From the NCBI GenBank assembly GCA_020161215.1, contig JAIUOM010000023.1, forward strand, positions 1 through 43,188: DNA of 43,188 nt, given 5' to 3'. The notes under the pieces were generated by a model, which saw only the letters and a list, made by a program, of their open reading frames with translations, ran no database searches and was not told the origin of the DNA. This DNA comes from Pseudomonadota bacterium. GTDB taxonomy: Bacteria > Pseudomonadota > Gammaproteobacteria > Burkholderiales > Burkholderiaceae_C. The translations under genes and the position numbers were made by a program. The first letter of the stretch is position 1. Every line of letters starts with the position of its first letter. Shown here piece after piece: positions 39,090 to 43,188 of the stretch.

Positions 39090-40280
39090 TCATCCATGGG
39101 TCTGGCCGTACAGCGTCACCACCGTGGCACCGCCCAGGCCACCGTTGTGCTGCAGCCCAAGGCGGGCACCTTTCACCTGGCGGTCCTGTGCCGTTCCGCG
39201 CAACTGATGGGTGAGCTCGTGGCATTGCGCCAGACCCGTCGCGCCCAGGGGATGCCCCTTGGACAGTAGGCCTCCAGAGGGGTTGACGACCACGGCACCG
39301 CCGTAGGTGTTGTCACCCGCCCGCACGAACTTCTCGGCCTCGCCCTCGCCGCACAAACCCAGCGTTTCGTAGCTCAGCACCTCGTTCTGCGCGAAGCAGT
39401 CGTGCAACTCGCACACATCCACGTCCGTCGGGTCGACCCCGGCGGCTTCGTAGACCTGGCGCGCCGCGTCGCGCGACATGTCGTATCCCACCACCGAGAT
39501 GGCGCTGCGGCTCTCGAAAACGTCCGGCTTGTCGGTCGCCAGCGCCTGCGCCAGGATGCGTACCCGTGGGTCCAGCCCGTGTCTTCGCGCGAAGTCCCGG
39601 CTGACCAGGAGGGCGGCGGCGGCCCCGCAGGTCGGGGGGCAGGCCATCAGGCGGGTCAGCACGCCGGGCACGATGGCGGAGGACGCCAGGACCTGCTCGG
39701 GTGTGACCTCGTCGCGGAACACGGCCAATGGGTTGCGCGCCGCATGGCGGCTGGCCTTGGCTCGGACTTTGGCAAAGGTCTCCAGCGAGGTGCCGTAGCG
39801 TTGCATGTACTCCTGCCCCGCCGCGGCAAAGTAACGCACCGCGCTGCTCAGCTCAGGGTAGGTGAACAGATCGTCGATCACCGCATCGAAACGTTCGAGT
39901 GGGTTGGGGCGATCGTTCCATGTGCTGCGCAATGCGCCGCGTCCCATCTGCTCGAAACCCACCGCCAGCACGCAATCGGCGGAGCCGCTAGCAATGGCTT
40001 TGCGCGCCAGGTACAGGGCGGTGGAGCCCGAGGCGCAGTTGTTGTTGACGTTGACGATCGGCACGCCGGTCATGCCCACGTCGTAGACGGCGCGTTGGCC
40101 GCAGGTAGAGTCGCCGTAGACATAGCCGGCATAGACTTCCTGTACGTCGGCATAGGTGCATCCCGCATCCTGTAGTGCCTGGCGCACGGCCAGGGACGCC
40201 ATGTCAGGGTACGGCAGGTTGTCGCCAGGTTTCTTGAAGGGCGTCATGCCGACGCCAGCGACCAGGACTTCGTTTTGCAT
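39090..40280 (-). CDS. Thiolase of the SCP-x / lipid-transfer protein type
   Basis: 396 residues. Thiolase fold with the nucleophile in NNNCASGSTALYLARKAI and histidines in CELHDCFAQNE and LLSKGHPLGATGLAQ. It lacks the second-cysteine CxG box of FadA-type enzymes: the C-terminus reads LGLQHNGGLGGATVV, as in SCP-x-like thiolases that cleave branched or steroid side chains. No DUF35 partner is encoded next to it here. It lies between the acyl-CoA synthetase and the SDR with small gaps, so it probably performs the C-C cleavage of the pathway. Some homologues are labelled acetyl-CoA acetyltransferase. Confidence 0.85.
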   Translation of the reverse strand: MQNEVLVAGVGMTPFKKPGDNLPYPDMASLAVRQALQDAGCTYADVQEVYAGYVYGDSTCGQRAVYDVGMTGVPIVNVNNNCASGSTALYLARKAIASGSADCVLAVGFEQMGRGALRSTWNDRPNPLERFDAVIDDLFTYPELSSAVRYFAAAGQEYMQRYGTSLETFAKVRAKASRHAARNPLAVFRDEVTPEQVLASSAIVPGVLTRLMACPPTCGAAAALLVSRDFARRHGLDPRVRILAQALATDKPDVFESRSAISVVGYDMSRDAARQVYEAAGVDPTDVDVCELHDCFAQNEVLSYETLGLCGEGEAEKFVRAGDNTYGGAVVVNPSGGLLSKGHPLGATGLAQCHELTHQLRGTAQDRQVKGARLGLQHNGGLGGATVVTLYGQTHG

Positions 40281-40302
40281 GGGTGTGATTCCGTAGTTGG
40301 GG

Positions 40303-41865
40303 TTAAACCATCCGCTCCTGGCCTTGCCAGTAGCGCTTTCGGACTTCTTTCTTGAGCACCTTGCCCACCGCGCTGCGAGGCAGTTCCGCCACGATCTCCA
40401 CGGTTTTCGGCGCCTTGACGCTGCCTAGCCGGCTCTTGACGAACTCGATCAGCTCGTCGGTTTTCATCAACTGGTCCGGTCGCAGCTCAACCACCGCTTT
40501 GACCGCCTCACCCCATTTTTCGTCGGGCACGCCAATGACCGCGCAGTCCTTGACGGCGGCGTGCGCCATCACCGCGGCCTCCACTTCCGACGAGAACACG
40601 TTGAAGCCGCCTGTGACGATCATGTCCTTCTTGCGGTCCACGATGTAGAGAAAGCCCTGTTCGTCGAAGTAGCCCACGTCGCCCGTGCAGTGCCAGCCGT
40701 TGCGCCGCGCTTCTGCGGTGGCTTCGGGGTTCTTGTAGTACCCCTGCATCACGATGTCGCCCTGGGCCACGATTTCGCCGACCGCGCCGGGCTGATGAAG
40801 CAGGCACCCCGCGTCGTCCATGATGGCCACCCGAGTGAAGGGAAAGCGCCGGCCGGCGCTCAGCAGCCGCTGACGGGGTGCCGGTGTGCCGTTCTCCAGG
40901 TGGTCTTCCAGTGTCAGCACACTGATGGCGCCGGGGACTTCGGCCTGACCGTAGATTTGAACCATGACGGGCCCAAACACCGCCATGGCCTCGGCCAGCT
41001 TGTCCGGCGACATGGGCGCGGCGCCATAGATCAAGTAGCGCAGCGCCGAGAAATCAAACTCGCGCACGTTCTGCTGCGCCAGCAGCGCGTAGATCACCGT
41101 GGGGGGCAGAAAGAGCGCGTTGATGCGCTCGCGCGCCATGGCGCGCAGCAACTCTTGCGGCTCAATGCCATCCATCAGGATGATCCGTCCGCCACGTGAC
41201 ATGAACGGCAGGCACAAGGTACCCGCCGAATGCGTGATCGGCGCCGCCGCCAGCATCGCCATGCCATTGGTCACGTGAAAGGCCGACATCTGATTGGCCA
41301 GGGTCATCGTGATGTTGCGGTTGGACAGGGCAACGCCCTTGGAGCGGCCGGTGGTGCCGCCGGTGCCCATGATCAGCGCCAACGCTTCCGGGGCGACCGC
41401 CGGTGCAAACATGTCCGCGGGCTGCCCCGCGATCCACTCGGTCATGCTCACATCGTCCGCGTGGGGCGCATCCAGACAGACGTACCGGCGGATGCGCGGC
41501 ACGCTGGCGCGGATCTCGGCGACCTGATCGGCGTAGCGCGCCTGGTAGAACAGCACGTCGCAGTCCATGTCCTGCAGAAACTCGATGTTGCTGAGCGGGT
41601 TGTTGCGTGCGTTGACGGGCAGCCACACGCCCTGGGCACGCAGAATGCCCAGCAACGCGAGAAAGGCCGCTGCCGTGTTGCCGCTGAGCACGGCGCCATG
41701 GAACCCGGGTGAGAAACCGTCCGCGTGCAACGCGCGGGCGATCTGACAGGTCTTGCCGCCTGCCTCGGCGTAGTTCAAGGCCGGGGCCTGGCCGCTCCAG
41801 TCCGCCAGGCAGGGGGATTGCGGATAGCCCGCCACTCCCGCATCGAAGTAGTGAATCAGGTTCAT
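40303..41865 (-). CDS. AMP-forming acyl-CoA synthetase
   Basis: 520 residues of the ANL superfamily. The P-loop is LIMGTGGTTGRSKGVALSN (about 165-183), followed by IYGQAEVPG (Ala in place of the usual Thr), TGDVGYFDEQGFLYIVDRKKD with the hinge Asp, MIVTGGFNVFSSEVE, and the catalytic lysine K502 in RSAVGKVLKKEV. It should activate a carboxylic acid taken up by the TRAP system to its CoA thioester. The gene starts 15 bp after the binding-protein stop and ends 22 bp before the thiolase gene. Substrate class (fatty, aromatic or terpenoid acid) cannot be told. Confidence 0.9.
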   Translation of the reverse strand: MNLIHYFDAGVAGYPQSPCLADWSGQAPALNYAEAGGKTCQIARALHADGFSPGFHGAVLSGNTAAAFLALLGILRAQGVWLPVNARNNPLSNIEFLQDMDCDVLFYQARYADQVAEIRASVPRIRRYVCLDAPHADDVSMTEWIAGQPADMFAPAVAPEALALIMGTGGTTGRSKGVALSNRNITMTLANQMSAFHVTNGMAMLAAAPITHSAGTLCLPFMSRGGRIILMDGIEPQELLRAMARERINALFLPPTVIYALLAQQNVREFDFSALRYLIYGAAPMSPDKLAEAMAVFGPVMVQIYGQAEVPGAISVLTLEDHLENGTPAPRQRLLSAGRRFPFTRVAIMDDAGCLLHQPGAVGEIVAQGDIVMQGYYKNPEATAEARRNGWHCTGDVGYFDEQGFLYIVDRKKDMIVTGGFNVFSSEVEAAVMAHAAVKDCAVIGVPDEKWGEAVKAVVELRPDQLMKTDELIEFVKSRLGSVKAPKTVEIVAELPRSAVGKVLKKEVRKRYWQGQERMV

Positions 41866-41880
41866 GCTGCTGCTCCGCGC

Positions 41881-42903
41881 TCAGCTTTTCGTCGCCTGGC
41901 TGATGGCCTGTTCGATCTTGGTCACCAGGGCGGCGTTGATGTTCAGCTTCCATTTCTCGTAAGGTTGCCGCAGCGCCGCCTTCCATTCCGCCATTTCGGA
42001 GGCGGTGGGCGTGTAGACGTCCACGCCGTGTTGTTTCAGCGCTGTCTCGTCGTTGGCGTGCTTGCGCACCTGCTGGGTCAGTTCGCTCGCTGCGGCCTGG
42101 CCAGCAGCGCGCACGATCTGCTGATCTTCCGGGGACCACGACTTGAACACCGGGTTGGCCACTGTGAAGTGGATCAGCTCATTGGTCATGTTCCAGCGGG
42201 TCACGTACTTCAGGCCCAGGCTGTAGGCCTTGACCGCCAGGATCTGCTCCAGCGTCAGCCACAGACCGTCCACGGCGCCAGACGCCAGGGCCGACTGCGC
42301 GTCCGCCCAGGACATGCTGGTCGGGTTGGCCTTCAGAGCGTTCATGATGTCTTGCTGCATGGGCGAGGCTGTGACGCGAATCTTCATGCCGGCCACGTCG
42401 GCCGGCTTGGCCAGGCGCTTCCTGGAGTTCAGTAGCTGGACCGGGCCGTACTCGCCCGAGGCCAGTGGCTCCATCCCCGCGCGGCGCATGATGTCGTAGA
42501 AGTCCTTGCGCAGAGCGTCGGAGGCCAGTACCGCGTCCACCTCGCGATCCGTCGTCATCAGGCCTGGTAGACCGAAGGCGGCGAAGTCCTTCACTGTCCC
42601 CGACCAGTTGATAGTGGTGCCGACCAACACGTCGACGATGCCCTGGCGCAGCGCCACGAGCTCGCGGTCCTGCGCCCCCTGCACCAGACTGGAGCCTGGG
42701 TAGAGCTTCAGGTTGATGCGCCCCTTGGTGCGCTCACGCGTCAGGTTCGCGAAGTTCTCCGCCGCGGCGTACCAGGCGGTGCCCGGGCCCACCACGAGCG
42801 ACAGGCGGTACTCGCTCTTGTAGGCGCTCTGCGCGCGCAAGAGGCTGGGCGCGCCCAGCGTGGCGATGCCAGCGGTGGCAAGGAAGTGACGGCGTTGAAT
42901 CAT
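41881..42903 (-). CDS. TRAP transporter solute-binding protein, Tat-type signal peptide
   Basis: 340 residues from the ATG at 42903, preceded by CAGGAGATTT. The N-terminus QRRHFLATAGIATLGAPSLL has the twin-arginine RRxFL motif, unlike the Sec signal of the paralogue at 20930-21970. The mature part matches DctP proteins: AYKSEYRLSLVVGPGTAWYA, KLYPGSSLVQGAQDRELVAL, MKIRVTASPMQQDIMNA and NPTSMSWADAQSALASGAVD. It probably captures the carboxylate activated by the synthetase encoded next. Confidence 0.9.
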   Translation of the reverse strand: MIQRRHFLATAGIATLGAPSLLRAQSAYKSEYRLSLVVGPGTAWYAAAENFANLTRERTKGRINLKLYPGSSLVQGAQDRELVALRQGIVDVLVGTTINWSGTVKDFAAFGLPGLMTTDREVDAVLASDALRKDFYDIMRRAGMEPLASGEYGPVQLLNSRKRLAKPADVAGMKIRVTASPMQQDIMNALKANPTSMSWADAQSALASGAVDGLWLTLEQILAVKAYSLGLKYVTRWNMTNELIHFTVANPVFKSWSPEDQQIVRAAGQAAASELTQQVRKHANDETALKQHGVDVYTPTASEMAEWKAALRQPYEKWKLNINAALVTKIEQAISQATKS

Positions 42904-42938
42904 GGGAAATCTCCTGCTGAAAAAGTGAAGGAATGAAG

Positions 42939-43188
42939 TCAGAACCCAGCGGCCCGAGGCAGCCACAACGCGATGCCTGGCGCAAACAGCACTGCCGTGA
43001 TAGCCAGCGCGAAACTCAGCATGAACCAGCCGACCCAGCGCAGCGTGCTCTCGATCGGCACGCCGGCCAGGCGGCACGACACCAGCAAGGTGCCGGCCAG
43101 CGGCGGGGTGAACTGACCCAGCGCCATGACCATGGTCATCAGCACGCCAAACCACACCGGGTTCCAGGCGTAGAGCTTGATGAGCGGC
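42939..43188 (-). CDS. TRAP transporter large permease DctM, C-terminal part only
   Basis: The frame is open to the right edge; the visible residues run from about PLIKLYAWNPVWFGVLMTMV through ALGQFTPPLAGTLLVSCRLA to LWLPRAAGF. They match position for position the C-terminus of the complete DctM at 22048-23346 (DPVWFGVLLTL, ALGQFTPPLAVNLMVSCRIA). The rest of the gene and probably the small permease lie beyond the window. Confidence 0.88.
   Translation of the reverse strand, partial: PLIKLYAWNPVWFGVLMTMVMALGQFTPPLAGTLLVSCRLAGVPIESTLRWVGWFMLSFALAITAVLFAPGIALWLPRAAGF

Noticed and set aside
1-43188. CRISPR arrays, tRNA or rRNA genes, integrases, phage genes
   Set aside because: No regularly spaced repeats with unique spacers, no recognisable RNA gene and no integrase, transposase or phage structural protein in any frame.

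Overview
The window is high-GC, densely coded chromosomal DNA that most resembles a betaproteobacterium of the Comamonadaceae (Burkholderiales). The pointers are the FadR-like TetR/acyl-CoA dehydrogenase/FadB/FadA cluster, a GltIJKL transporter, several TRAP transporters, and short dispersed repeats of a kind I associate with that family. The genus cannot be fixed from the sequence. I see no rRNA, tRNA, CRISPR array, insertion sequence or prophage.

Layout. 1-1508: 3' part of slmA and a fumarylacetoacetate-hydrolase-family enzyme. 1599-11736: a fatty-acid degradation block on the + strand (TetR regulator with a candidate operator, acyl-CoA dehydrogenase, DUF2147 secreted protein, FadB-like fusion enzyme, thiolase, alpha/beta hydrolase, acyl-CoA thioesterase, enoyl-CoA isomerase/hydratase, second thioesterase). 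11819-14184: MFS transporter and divergent LysR regulator. 14388-16804: YciA-type thioesterase and an Atm1-like ABC exporter. 16915-20107: glutamate/aspartate ABC importer gltIJKL. 20117-20872: a lower-GC HNH nuclease gene, a probable recent arrival. 20930-23918: TRAP transporter dctQMP on the - strand. 24048-29102: a ugpCBAE-like ABC importer operon ending in an EEP-superfamily phosphodiesterase. 29220-31092: pyrC and a NYN-LOTUS protein. 31289-32312: an overlapping nucleotidyltransferase/HEPN pair that looks like a toxin-antitoxin module. 32405-34684: LtrA-family membrane protein and a DUF3025 protein. 34685-35127: repeats only. 35128-38202: a stand-alone GyrB/ParE-type TOPRIM protein, argE and htpX. 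38267-43188: a - strand operon running off the right edge (TRAP permease and binding protein, acyl-CoA synthetase, SCP-x-like thiolase, SDR), read here as uptake, CoA activation and side-chain degradation of an unknown carboxylic acid.

Together the genes describe a heterotroph living on organic acids, fatty acids, amino acids and phosphodiesters. The least ordinary items are: (i) a 28-nt motif present eight times with absolutely fixed internal spacing, one copy encoding part of a signal peptide and another supplying the slmA stop codon; (ii) the TOPRIM protein that lacks the ATPase half of GyrB/ParE; (iii) the nucleotidyltransferase/HEPN pair, whose HEPN motif has Tyr where His is expected; (iv) a threefold tandem echo of an enoyl-CoA hydratase gene 3' end; (v) an in-frame repeat-like insertion in the ATPase domain of the Atm1 homologue; and (vi) the low-GC HNH gene bounded by short direct repeats. 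All functional statements rest on reading the translations; no database search was run.
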